DNA of 64,000 nt. Origin: Lethocerus indicus. Its lineage: Eukaryota; Arthropoda; Insecta; Hemiptera; Belostomatidae. Each line of letters opens with the position of its first letter. Position 1 is the stretch's first letter. The position numbers and the translations under genes are program-made. Location: assembly GCA_019843655.1 (NCBI GenBank), contig JACDQD010000004.1:29027872-29091871 (forward strand). The letters are read 5' to 3'. The notes under the pieces were generated by a model, which saw only the letters and a list, made by a program, of their open reading frames with translations, was not told the DNA's origin and ran no database searches. Below are positions 36,001 to 44,734 of this stretch, piece by piece.

Positions 36001-39000
36001 ATAGACTGTTGGAACGGTAGGTCACGTGATCCAAACAAGTATAATTCAAACTAACTTGTGCAGTTAATTAAACCGTCTACAATTAAACACCGGGCCGGAA
36101 CTAACTTTCATCAACGAATTAATGTTTAATCAGGCTGGACATCAGAGTATTGTCGCTTTCCGTTTGCGGACGGGCGGGGGAGCGCAATAGCAACATCGTT
36201 AGAGCCCTGTTGTACCTTTCGCTCCAGTGTGTTTCCCGTTTAAACAATTGTTAGAAATATGTTTTCTAACGCGAATTAAATATTCAATAAATGCTGAGTC
36301 GGCAAACAAGTCGAGACGGCGCTTAAGGGCAAAGACTCATAAATTCAGCGCTAAATTAATATCGAGAAAATAATAATAATTTAGTATATTGATAATTGGA
36401 TATGAAATGAATAACTCCCATATTTCGAGACAGAAAAATCTCCGATGTAGTTTTTTATGAACTATCAATAAATGTACACTGTTTGTAAAGTAATAGGAAG
36501 TTGGTGAAAGAAAGAATAAGGAAATGGGATTCCTAAGGACTGCTAAACGCGATTATTTAATATCGTTTAAAGGAAAGAATCCTCTCCGGCCTGAATACAC
36601 TTGCTCCGTGCGAGTATTAACATTTTACCGTGTAGGGTTGGAGGGGGATCAAGGGCAATCGTCCGGTAAGGGGATGCGGGTCATTGGATGGGGAGGCCTC
36701 AGTATTGCAGTAAATTTTAGGGTGCGGTCACATCCGAGGCCGTTCAACGCGGAAACGCAGAATCGCACGAATACTCCCGCACCAGTATATTTCGAATGAC
36801 TAAAAATAATAGATTTTGTATCGTCTCGACTCGATTCATCGATCGATTGTCGGCGTATTTTATTGTTTTTCATGGAAATAATATTCATAACGGAATTAAT
36901 TTAGTTTAAAATACCTGTTTTGTGATCTGCGAGGGGTTGGAATACCGTAGATTTCGTGCGTTTCTGTCTCCTCTCGCTGGTTCGGTCTTTTGCTAGACCG
37001 GTTTCGGCTGCTCGCCATCTTCAGTAGCGGTGTTAGTAACATTTGTCACTTTACTGGCCAGTAATACCACTACAAGTGACAGTGACAGTGCTGTGAAGAT
37101 GCCCAAAAAACATCCAAAGTGGCAAAAGTGACTAACACCGCTACTGAAGATGGCGAGCCACCGAAACCGGTCTACCAAAAGACCAAACTAGCGAGAAGAG
37201 ACAAAAACACACGAAATCTACGGAATAAATTTAATTTCATCCGTTTCTCATTATAAAATACCCGATGAAAAAAGCGTGAGATTTCGTGTTCCAAAATAAT
37301 ACTGCACTGTTATTCGTTTTCATTGCGGATCTCACGGTTTGTACCGTGAAAAATGATTAGAGATATTACAATAGGATTTTGTTTCTAATTATATAAATAT
37401 TTGTTACGTAATAACGTTGTTTAGTAATAAAGTAACCTTTATTTTTTATCTTTTATAATTTGGAGCTTTTACGAAGCTTGGCGAATTTTAGAGTGGATGA
37501 AAAGTTACGAACTATTCCTAGATGAAATTTGAAAATTATAAATGTTCGAAATTGCTATCAGGACGAGAGTTCACCTACCATAAATGTACCCCCTCTGTCA
37601 ATAGTTGAAGCCGAGACAGCGCCGACAGTCGCTGTATTATTGACTGAATAATGCCGGGGATGGTAATTAGCGGTAACAGGCCTCGCTGGGGGTTAAATAG
37701 GGAAACGGAAAATGAAACACGATCGTCCAAAATATAGCGAACAAAACATTTACCTTGAGAATTATTGTATACGAATATGTGTATCACGGGCTGAGTAATA
37801 CTGGAAACCGAAAGACTGGAACGCCCAAGATGGGATGAAGAAAAAAATTGCAATTCCACAACGCCTGAATGCAGTCGATTAAAAGCAGTCGGTAAGGGTA
37901 AAGGGTGACGAAGGGGGGATGGAGAGGGAGAGAATAAACTTATCCGAGGAATTAATGTTTAATCAGCGGGGACCTGTGTTTGGGTCAATGGTAGGGAGTG
38001 AGGGAGGGAGAGAGGGAGGGAGGGATAGAGGGAGGGAGGGCCCTGTTTGCCCCGTCCTCTGGTCCTGTTTGCACTGACCGTAAATGGTGACCGGGGGCGG
38101 TGGCGTTGGCGGTAGAGCCCGGGTCCCCTGAACACACACCCTGACCGTTTCCTAAAGACATTTCTACTCCTCCACGCTCCACTGAAAATATGGAATACGC
38201 CCCTCCTCCGGATTTATGCCTTTTCACTCAGTTTTCCGACTGCCCTCTTCTCTTGTGCGACAGAATTCGATATCGGGTGAAAATTGGAAATTCATTATCC
38301 CCATTAAAGCTGAAACGCCCGGGTAGAAAAGGCAAAGAAATTCGCAATTCAGAATACGGAGACATTCAAGAAAAAACTCTCAAAGTGACTCCATATTCTC
38401 CCCATAAACAGTTAAAAAAAATTCAAAAAAGACATAATCCGCTTAACGAAATCTCTGTTACCTGAAAAATTAACATTCGCCTCCATATCCTAATTGTGTG
38501 AAAATCAATCCTGCATAGTCCGATAGGGCCTTACTAAATTGAAATAACTTTAATTTATAGCGCAAAAAGAAATACAATTCACCTTTATAGCTTTGGGTAA
38601 GTACCCAGGATAACTATTATTTCCCACTGTGTAAGTTCAATGAGATTTCACCGAACTAATTAACTCGATCCATTACAGTGTTTGTCGGTGATTTTGACTC
38701 TCAATTAATTCCGGCGGGCGTCCTCTCTATATTGAAACAGTCAACCTTTAATCGGCCAATCTGACTGAACGGGGTTTGACAATTATTTGAATGGCAGTGA
38801 GTGTAAGTTCAAACTGGCAAACCTTCAACTGGAAAAGCTGATAATCCGATAAACTTCGAGTCCGGCCCGAATTTAAAGTGATTAATTGTGGGCGAATATA
38901 CCCTTGCGAATTAAAACAAGGCGATTAATAAAGCACTCCAGTGAAATTCGTGACACTAATTATTTTAAAAATCTTTTAATTAAAAATATAACTTTAAGTA

Positions 39001-40129
39001 TAATAATTATCTAATGCGTTATATAAGGTCCAATATGGCAATGTTAAAAGGAACCGAGCAATGATCGAAGAGATATTGTCGTTTGTAATATCTCGGCGAA
39101 ATGAAATAAGGAAAACCGAATGTAGCAGTTTTATTATTACAGCCGTACGTAACGTAGTATCACATATATCCCCACAGTAAAAAGTGATTAAGGCGCACTA
39201 TACTTTCATTGTAACCAGAATCTACTCACAGTATTCGGGAAAGTATTGACTTTAAAAATACACAGAAGGGCACTTCGTTATTTTACTAGGTACTTCGCCG
39301 CTCGGGGCTTTACGCTTTATAGCCGCAGACTTTCTATTCCGGCAAATGGATGCATCCAATTTGAGACGGGGTTTTTTTCTTTTTTTTTTAAGAGGAGCAT
39401 AATTTTCTGAAAACATTTCTGGAACTCGTAAGGACAGATTTTGTCTTCTGTTTTGTTGTAGTTCCGTGTCAATAAATCCCGTGTAACTGGAAAATAGAAA
39501 ATTGAAAATTTATTAACAGTGTGGGGCATTGGATAAAATTCTAAACATTTTTCGCAACCAACCCTTTCGTCAATGGCCTCATATTTCGACAATATATAAA
39601 AGAGTAACAAACTAATATATCCCAAGATAATAAAACTGTTTAAAGTGCCAAATAATCTAATCGGATTTCCGTTAAGGAATTACAATAACAATAAAAATAT
39701 TAGTAAACTTTTAGTGTCATACAGTTGTTATCCCGTTGATGAATGCCCTCGTGGCCAGTGGTCCTGGACCGTCGACTGTCTTTCCGTCGTCTTCGGGCCC
39801 CCAGGAGGCCGAGTAGATATCTATGTGATCGGGGTTCAGCGACAGGGCCCTCGCCTCCACGGCGTCGTTCACGCTGCCGTCCAGCATACGGACACCTTAA
39901 AGGCGAATCAACTATTCAATTTTGGTCAAGGATACATCAGAACTTCAGTTATATTGGGGTTTACAAGTACCTCCGATGCTGGCGTTGTACGCTACTCCGA
40001 CTGTGCAGTAGCTGTTGTAGGCGGCGGCGGCCACTTCCCGGCGCACCTCGTACCGTGCTTGTTGTCCTCGTTGTCCCGAGGCATCGGGTCGTCGTCGTTG
40101 TCGTTTATGTCGCTGCTAGCCTTACTGTC
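20934..40129 (-). CDS. Fur2: Furin-2-like proprotein convertase, copy B (multi-exon, one apparent frameshift)
   Basis: Membrane-anchored, Ca-dependent subtilisin-type convertase of the secretory pathway. Exons: 40129-39971 (catalytic His), 39895-39723, 34611-34481 (oxyanion Asn), 32799-32654, 32155-31991 (catalytic Ser), 31893-31776, 31352-31030 (P domain), 29619-29498, 29375-29239, 29097-28907, 26313-26157, 25434-25279, 24384-24137, 23346-23125, 21356-21169 (membrane span), 21080-20934 (tail, stop). All splice phases agree. The exons with signal peptide, prodomain and catalytic Asp were not found in 40.2-64 kb and may lie beyond a long intron. The only break seen is one missing base in the His exon, so this is either a sequencing error in a G run or an early pseudogene. 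Introns carry a piggyBac relic, a non-LTR 3' end and a MITE. Confidence 0.82.
21169..21356 (-). CDS. Fur2: Fur2 copy B: membrane exon
   Basis: The exon reads [20 protein letters not shown], then a hydrophobic span [20 protein letters not shown] ending IKSAQ at donor GTGAGA. It matches the copy A exon 14753-14955 in the span (VTVTVIAxxA...LFTLxI). 188 bp. Confidence 0.9.
21357..23124 (-). other. Fur2 copy B intron
   Basis: AT-rich intron of about 1.77 kb with a C homopolymer near 22800. The 90-codon minus frame at 21952-22224 has no recognisable domain. No mobile element ends seen. Confidence 0.55.
23125..23346 (-). CDS. Fur2: Fur2 copy B: Cys-rich exon 6
   Basis: The exon reads [54 protein letters not shown] and QCLDCNEI. 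222 bp versus 213 in copy A. Acceptor GTTAG, donor GTACGT. Confidence 0.92.
23347..24136 (-). other. Fur2 copy B intron with MITE fragment
   Basis: Intron of about 790 bp. Near 23598-23640 it holds ACCGGTTTCGGC and CTTCTTCAGTA, words of the foldback MITE family, as a short degraded piece. ORFs at 23723-24086 are not supported. Confidence 0.5.
24137..24384 (-). CDS. Fur2: Fur2 copy B: Cys-rich exon 5
   Basis: The exon reads [43 protein letters not shown] and ends [12 protein letters not shown]. 248 bp, 18 longer than copy A, GC-rich. Donor GTAAGT. Confidence 0.93.
24456..25168 (+). mobile_element. piggyBac-like element relic with transposase C-terminal part
   Basis: A plus-strand frame at about 24551-24690 reads [20 protein letters not shown], then [17 protein letters not shown], the conserved MGGVDxxDxxxxxY...RRTxKYWKK region of piggyBac transposases. 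The left end is CTAACCGTTTGACTGCTACG and the right end on the other strand is TTAACCGTTTTAGTGCTAAG: inverted repeats with one TTAA intact and the other mutated to CTAA. The ends differ from the CCCTTTGC family in copy A introns, so this is a second piggyBac-like family. Confidence 0.82.
25279..25434 (-). CDS. Fur2: Fur2 copy B: Cys-rich exon 4
   Basis: The exon reads [19 protein letters not shown], then [19 protein letters not shown]. Between these the Cys content is low and the sequence is Asn/Gln-rich. 156 bp versus 144 bp in copy A; poorly conserved between copies. Confidence 0.88.
25490..26060 (-). mobile_element. Truncated non-LTR retrotransposon 3' end (Jockey/CR1-like), copy 2
   Basis: The minus strand reads [11 protein letters not shown], then [40 protein letters not shown] and [20 protein letters not shown], the C-terminal part of a Jockey/CR1-type ORF2. 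The 3' end is TTGATTGTGCAAAAATAAA plus a short A-rich tail. It is the most complete of the three copies, with one frame break near 25885-26000. It sits in a copy B intron in the same orientation as the gene. Confidence 0.85.
26157..26313 (-). CDS. Fur2: Fur2 copy B: Cys-rich exon 3
   Basis: The exon reads [20 protein letters not shown], then [20 protein letters not shown]. 157 bp, identical in length to copy A. Acceptor CAACAG, donor GTAATT. Confidence 0.92.
26314..28906 (-). other. Fur2 copy B intron
   Basis: AT-rich intron of about 2.6 kb. It contains a GC-richer block at 28250-28480 preceded by a short perfect-looking palindrome (see findings). No gene or transposon with defined ends. Confidence 0.55.
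28907..29097 (-). CDS. Fur2: Fur2 copy B: Cys-rich exon 2
   Basis: The exon reads [39 protein letters not shown] and [12 protein letters not shown]. 191 bp, as in copy A. Cys spacing is fully kept. Confidence 0.93.
29239..29375 (-). CDS. Fur2: Fur2 copy B: Cys-rich exon 1
   Basis: The exon reads [20 protein letters not shown], then [17 protein letters not shown]. It has a Gln/Asn-rich start where copy A has a basic linker. Phase 0 in, 2 out; donor GTAAAA. Confidence 0.88.
29498..29619 (-). CDS. Fur2: Fur2 copy B: P-domain C-terminal exon
   Basis: The exon reads [20 protein letters not shown], then a linker to NENNFLE. Copy A has [13 protein letters not shown]. 122 bp, phase 1 in and 0 out; acceptor TTCAG, donor GTGAGA. 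Confidence 0.88.
29620..31029 (-). other. Fur2 copy B intron
   Basis: Intron of about 1.4 kb inside the P domain. It holds the small retrotransposon fragment near 30831-30975 and no gene of its own. The ORFs at 29577-29796 and 30037-30495 show no domain. Confidence 0.55.
30831..30975 (+). mobile_element. Non-LTR retrotransposon fragment of a second subfamily
   Basis: In plus frame it reads [20 protein letters not shown], then [19 protein letters not shown]. This matches the end of Jockey/CR1-type ORF2 (IELWGSAxxxNIxxIQRFQxKxLR) but differs clearly from the family at 429, 25490 and 41110. Both ends are truncated. It lies in a copy B intron close to the P-domain exon. Confidence 0.65.
31030..31352 (-). 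CDS. Fur2: Fur2 copy B: P-domain exon
   Basis: The exon reads [39 protein letters not shown] and [20 protein letters not shown]. It has the conserved GEDPxGxWTL block. 323 bp, one codon shorter than copy A. It contains an extra N-glycosylation-type NVTTNVT stretch. Confidence 0.93.
31776..31893 (-). CDS. Fur2: Fur2 copy B: end of peptidase domain
   Basis: The exon reads [20 protein letters not shown], then [10 protein letters not shown]. 118 bp as in copy A; donor GTACGA. Confidence 0.92.
31991..32155 (-). CDS. Fur2: Fur2 copy B: catalytic-serine exon
   Basis: The exon reads [18 protein letters not shown] then [20 protein letters not shown]. It differs from copy A at 6 of 54 residues by eye. 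165 bp, same phases as in copy A. Confidence 0.95.
32654..32799 (-). CDS. Fur2: Fur2 copy B: PWY / CSST exon
   Basis: The exon reads [20 protein letters not shown], then [18 protein letters not shown]. It joins the previous exon as SSATQAG-FKPWY and the next as EHTG-TSASAP. 146 bp, phase 2 in and 1 out. Confidence 0.92.
32800..34480 (-). other. Fur2 copy B intron
   Basis: Intron of about 1.7 kb. It holds a GA-rich tract at 33362-33410 followed by a GC-rich block to about 33620 with overlapping spurious ORFs. Confidence 0.6.
33362..33410. repeat. GA/GGGA low-complexity tract
   Basis: Runs of GAGA and GGGA on the plus strand, about 49 bases, in a copy B intron. Confidence 0.9.
34481..34611 (-). 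CDS. Fur2: Fur2 copy B: oxyanion-Asn exon
   Basis: The exon reads [20 protein letters not shown], then [20 protein letters not shown]. The Asn of ASGNGG is the oxyanion-hole residue of convertases. 131 bp, phase 0 in and 2 out; acceptor TTGCAG, donor GTGAAT. It is too short to appear as a long open frame and was found by motif. Confidence 0.92.
36904..37226 (+). mobile_element. Foldback MITE, second copy
   Basis: Starts near TTTAAAATACCTGTTTTGTG and ends TCTACGGAAT. The core is a long imperfect inverted repeat: GACCGGTTTCGGCTGCTCGC at 37000-37015 and its inverse around 37150-37175. It shares CTAACACCGCTACTGAAGAT with the copy at 18521-18765. A related fragment (ACCGGTTTCGGC...CTTCTTCAGTA) lies near 23600. 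No transposase. Confidence 0.8.
37992..38040. repeat. GGGA low-complexity tract
   Basis: Runs of GGGA and GAGA, about 49 bases, in the large copy B intron, followed by a GC-rich block. Confidence 0.9.
39723..39895 (-). CDS. Fur2: Fur2 copy B: substrate-pocket exon
   Basis: The exon reads [20 protein letters not shown], then [20 protein letters not shown] and AFINGITT. SASWGPxDDG and GVRMLDG are conserved in all furin-type convertases. Phase 1 in, 0 out; donor GTATGA. Confidence 0.93.
39971..40129 (-). CDS. Fur2: Fur2 copy B: catalytic-histidine exon with 1-base frameshift
   Basis: The exon reads [20 protein letters not shown] then NKHGTRCAG, with the catalytic His in HGTRCAG. After this the frame breaks: the straight reading hits a stop, whereas shifting by one base gives [19 protein letters not shown], the expected continuation. 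The minus strand has GGG at 40037-40039 where GGGG would keep the frame. The exon is 159 bp; 160 would keep the phase to the next exon. Confidence 0.88.
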
Positions 40130-41109
40130 CTGTAATAAAATTAATAAAACTGTACGTGTTACAGGTTTACTTGTTTGCCCCATTATTATATAATATAAAA
40201 TCTAAACCTTATAGTATGTATATAATTTTTCACTAAATACAAGGTACCATACAGTGGAAATATAAGAGTAATTTATACAAGAATGACAAACATTTTTAAA
40301 TAAACTACGACAAAACGAGTAGCCGGATTGCGTCGATTTTTCCTGTCGACGAAATTATTTCAAATGAAATTAAATTTTCACGTTTCGTCGCCTAAGGCCT
40401 GCTAAGTTTAAAGAGGGATGAGAGTGAGCTATCGGACCGTCGATAAGGTTCGGAGCATCAACGAAATTCGGTATCGGGCCGAGAGGGGTATGGCAAATAA
40501 TGCGCGGGTAGATAAATTGAGGGAGTAATCGAAAGGGGGGAGATTGAGTGACAGTGGAAAGAAATATTGGAGGGGACTTGATCGAGTGGCTGCTCGGGCC
40601 GGCTATGTGTATGATGGGCTGGTCGCCGGTGAGAAACGAGATTTCGGCCGGGGCGGGGGTGGGGGCGAAATTAGGCCCGGAGGAGAAAGGAATTGTGCGA
40701 GACACGGGCAAGCCGTAGCGAGACCGAGTCGTCGCCGACACGGGAGATTTATTGGGAATTAGCGGGACACGGGAGCAGAGGGGGGCCCTGACCGGGATCT
40801 TCCGGGGGTTAATTACCGGGAGGACGGACCCTCTGTCCCCGGCCACTAAGCCCCGTCCCCGCCCCAACATAATATATCAGCTCGTGAAATATCACTTTGG
40901 GACCGCCGGATAGATTTTAAAACCTGTATATCTTGATCCACATCGGCCCCCGGCACCGCTTGATCCTACCCAACTACAGATTTATTTACTTATATTGGAA
41001 TCCTGAAAGCAATTTATGGCTTCTAGAGTTTTCGCGTCTCCAATTTTAACAAAAAAAATTTGAAATAGATGATAAAATTAACAAGAACAATTTATATATT
41101 TACCGGCCA
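40130..41109. other. Region upstream of the copy B His exon
   Basis: Probably intron of copy B, since the His exon has a good acceptor (TTATTACAG) at its right edge. The region 40400-40870 is GC-rich with overlapping ORFs on both strands (166 codons on minus) and no known domain. Confidence 0.5.
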
Positions 41110-41600
41110 AATCAATATATTTTTTTTAACTTTTTTTATTTTGCACAATCAACTTTAAAACTACTGTCCGAGATGATCTCTGGGCCAGTGGCGTTTAAGC
41201 CGTCGTGGTGGGGATAATGGATGGGTAAGAGAGGAAAGGGACTGAACGAGTGGATTAGGATTAGGAGAAAGGCGGGAGTGGAACTTCAGGAACCGGGATT
41301 TTGTGACTTCGTCGACTGTCGGTATGTTCAGGTCATGGTGGATTGTGTGGTTAGAAACATATCAGGGAGCATTAAGGATGGTGCGAAGGACTGAAATCTC
41401 TGGATGCGAGCGATGTTGGATGTCTCGGTGGAACCCCATAGCTCTATACCGTATGTCAATGTCGGTTTGTTACTTAAGGTCAATTTCGATGTCCGTTTTA
41501 GCAATGGCCTTAAGAGTTCAAATTTGCTGTTCAAATCGATTCTTTTGAGTTGGGTATCGGGATCAATATATTTTACGCCATTAAATTTTAAATATAACAC
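41110..41600 (-). mobile_element. Truncated non-LTR retrotransposon 3' end (Jockey/CR1-like), copy 3
   Basis: The minus strand gives [40 protein letters not shown] and, after frame changes, the IPTVDEV region, ending with TTGATTGTGCAAAATAAA and an A-rich tail. Same family as 429-966 and 25490-26060, with independent small deletions. Confidence 0.82.
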
Positions 41601-42494
41601 AAATTTGAAATTATTCGAGTATTACACCAATTGATTTTACGCAAAGGAGCATTAGCTGATTGACGACTTATACATTCAACATTTTCCGTGTTTGATCATC
41701 AAACAAAGAGAGATAAAACAACGTCAATATCTGTGGATTGTACTCCCGTTTCGCTTCTTTCATTTATCTTGAATCAACAATTTTATTGGAATTAAAACAA
41801 ATATTCTAATCCCACTTCTGGTTCAAGCAGATATAAAAATAACAAATGTTCATTAAGCTTTTATAAATATTTGACGTTAATTAATTTAGAAGACCTTATA
41901 AAACTGGAAAATAAATAAAAATTAGTACCACAATTTATGACCAGTAAACATTTTTTGATTGGTGAAATATGTTCATTATACTCAAATACAAAAGTATATA
42001 ATCGCTAGGGTTTTGTTAACAGGAAATTGTTTCATTTAACGTAATGAAATATTTATTTTCGAGACAGTTCTATTAAAATATCTTAAGCTTTCTAACATAA
42101 ATGAATATTCCGTGTTATTTCAACGTGTCTGTAAATGTCGAATTGAACTAAACATTTATTCCTTTCGGCGTTTTACAATAGAATCCACTTTAGACGGGGG
42201 TATGTAATTCGGTATTCATGAAATGTTTCCCTTTAAATAAAATAGGGCCTTTCGGTCGATTCATCGAAATCTCGTTTGGCGGGCGGTATCGGGCCCGACG
42301 GTCTAATGGAATGATTTTTGCCGACGCCCGCTAAAAACGCGGCCCTTATTGAGCCCGTGTACAAATGCCCGGCCGGGTTAGGGCCCTCTATATTGGGCCA
42401 TTATTAGGTGGCCGGACCGCAAGGGCCGCTCATTTCGGGAGGGTTAAATGTACCGGGCATTATGGCCGCCATCCTCTGGGAAATTAGTCAGCGC

Positions 42495-42526
42495 GCACAC
42501 GCACACGCACACACACACACACACAC
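42495..42526. repeat. (CA)n microsatellite
   Basis: CACACG and CACA repeats, about 32 bases. Confidence 0.93.
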
Positions 42527-44647
42527 AGCCTGGCACCGCACGGAGTCGTACCCCGGGATAGGGGAGTCCAGTGAGAAACGAAGAAGCTTTATCCCCTCCC
42601 CCGCCCCCACAATGGATAAACTGAGAAATTTAATTAGCCTAGCCGGCAACAGAAGAGCCCATCGCTTTAAACCGCCATCAATGCTCCGGCTAAATCGATT
42701 TTAATCAGGGTCGAAGCCCAGAATTTCCTGAAATTATTGGACCCTTTGTACGGGGTTTCCGGTATAATCCATTTCGCTAATAAATTTCAGGTAGAATTAT
42801 TTCCGATTTTGCGCTTACTAGCGGGATTATTATTCCCCTATTTTCACCGGAATGAATACACCCACGATTGTTAATGCCGCTGCTGCGCAGCATTAGTGCA
42901 TGATCAAAACAATAAACCAAGGAATCATTGTTAAATCGTTAACCTGTTCTTTAGAATCCGTCCGAATTTATCATTTATTTGGCTAAAAAAAAAACTGAAT
43001 TGACCTATTTACGTGAAACGAATATAATTAGTACGTTACGCTGTACCCTTTTATTTTCTTGAACAATGTATAAAAATTTGTCTATAAATATAAATCTATA
43101 ATTTCTATGTTGGGGTGTACATTTGGGTCTTGATTTTTTCTGATTATTAGCACAATTTTCTTGTACCCTCTGTCCAGGCCATATGTTAGATCGCTTGATA
43201 GAATGTTGTACAATAATAATCCTTACTTGTATATGTAGCTTATCATGATTTCCTATACATTTTTATGTTTTATAAAATATCAATTAATATCGTTAGCTTT
43301 TGTTTAAGAGGATGACATATTTCTTTTTTAATGAAACCGAATACTAATCAGAGTCCAATCTATCGGAAAATCTTAATCGAACTCACAGTTTATGATGATA
43401 TTGAAAAGTGGGTGATTGGTAGAGTGGGTAGGGAATTAATTTTCAATTTCAAGGATCGAAGTAAATTCAAAGCGCACACGGGGGCAGAGCGGACTAAAGT
43501 GGGGGGGCCGCTCGCTATCCGTTGTTGGGCCATAAGCCATTTAGAGGAGAGCGGGGTCGGCCGTGCAATATTAATTTACCCCCGGTGCCGGCACGTCCAC
43601 CCCGACCCGGGGACATACCCTTTAACACCGCAGTCCGAATTAATACCCCTTCCCCCGCCCACAGGACTCCTAGGCCAGTAAGTTGAATTAGTGTTAATTA
43701 ATCCAATTACACGATCTTTTGTAGATTAGGGCCCGTATATCCGACGGAAATATTGAATCGCCTTCGTTGACGACGGTAGAACGCTAATTCGGCACACTTT
43801 TCTGACGTCATGAAACTGGGAGCCGGCGACTTTCGGATTGTGATTACTATCGTCCTCACTACCCCGCCCCCCTCTTTTAAACTGACGTTCGTTTGCTTCA
43901 TTTTGGAATAAGAACTCGAATTTCGAGTCGCCCGACCCCATACAATACCCTCGCGGAGGGTAAATGCAGCAAAAGGAAAATTCAACGGAGGGTTATTCCA
44001 TTTAATTCATTTTTTGTGCCCGCTGTTCACCAGTACAAATTGACGGTGGTTTCTAGGCCACATCGAAGTCCTTATAACATATGGACGTATCCTATAAGTA
44101 CGCGAATAATTGGATTAACGCGAGTGGGTACGAATATTACCTAAGTGGGAAACAACTGACGCATACATGAATGGCGTCGGCAATTTTTTTATAACGATGG
44201 TTTTATTACATTATTCTACTTGCATTTTCTACTATATTTTCCGTTCTATTCAATACAAAGAGATTTTTTATTCCATTAAATTGAAATTATCGTACTTTAA
44301 GTTTGAAGAGTTATATCGATATTATTTTTAAGACATGTACTACTGATAATGGTATTTAAACATAAATTATCGTAAATAGAATTAAAAAATGTAAGGGTAT
44401 TTTAATAACATAATCTGTAAGTTATAAACTGTTCCCTAAAACTGGGGTCATTGGGTTGGTATAAAGTGGTGGCAAGAAAGTCCGATAAATAACAACGAAG
44501 TTGTACTGGAGGGGTGATAAAGTTATCAGTTACGTAGTTTCCTAAAGAGTGGGAATGTGATAGAGAGAACCGTGGAAGAGATCAGAAAGGGGGTCAATTA
44601 CTTAGGTGAGGATGTCCCCCGGGGGGGCGTCACCTCTCATAACACAG

Positions 44648-44734
44648 TCCCTCGCCTCCATCCCTCTCTCTTTCTCCCTCTCTCTACCCCACCACCTCCT
44701 TATCACCCTCCCTCCCTCCCTCCCTCTGTCACTC
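44648..44734. repeat. CT/CCCT pyrimidine tract
   Basis: Imperfect CTCT and CCCT repeats, almost entirely pyrimidine on the plus strand. Confidence 0.85.

Larger units (their letters stand above)
34612..39722 (-). other. Fur2 copy B large intron
   Basis: Intron of about 5.1 kb. It holds the foldback MITE at 36904-37226, a GA-rich tract at 37992-38040 and several GC-rich blocks (about 36140-36220, 38040-38130). Short ORFs on both strands show no domain. Confidence 0.6.

Noticed and set aside
40370..40870. Minus-strand ORF of 166 codons upstream of the copy B His exon
   Set aside because: It was a candidate for an upstream furin exon, but it has no prodomain or DDG motif; the GC-rich block leaves both strands open.
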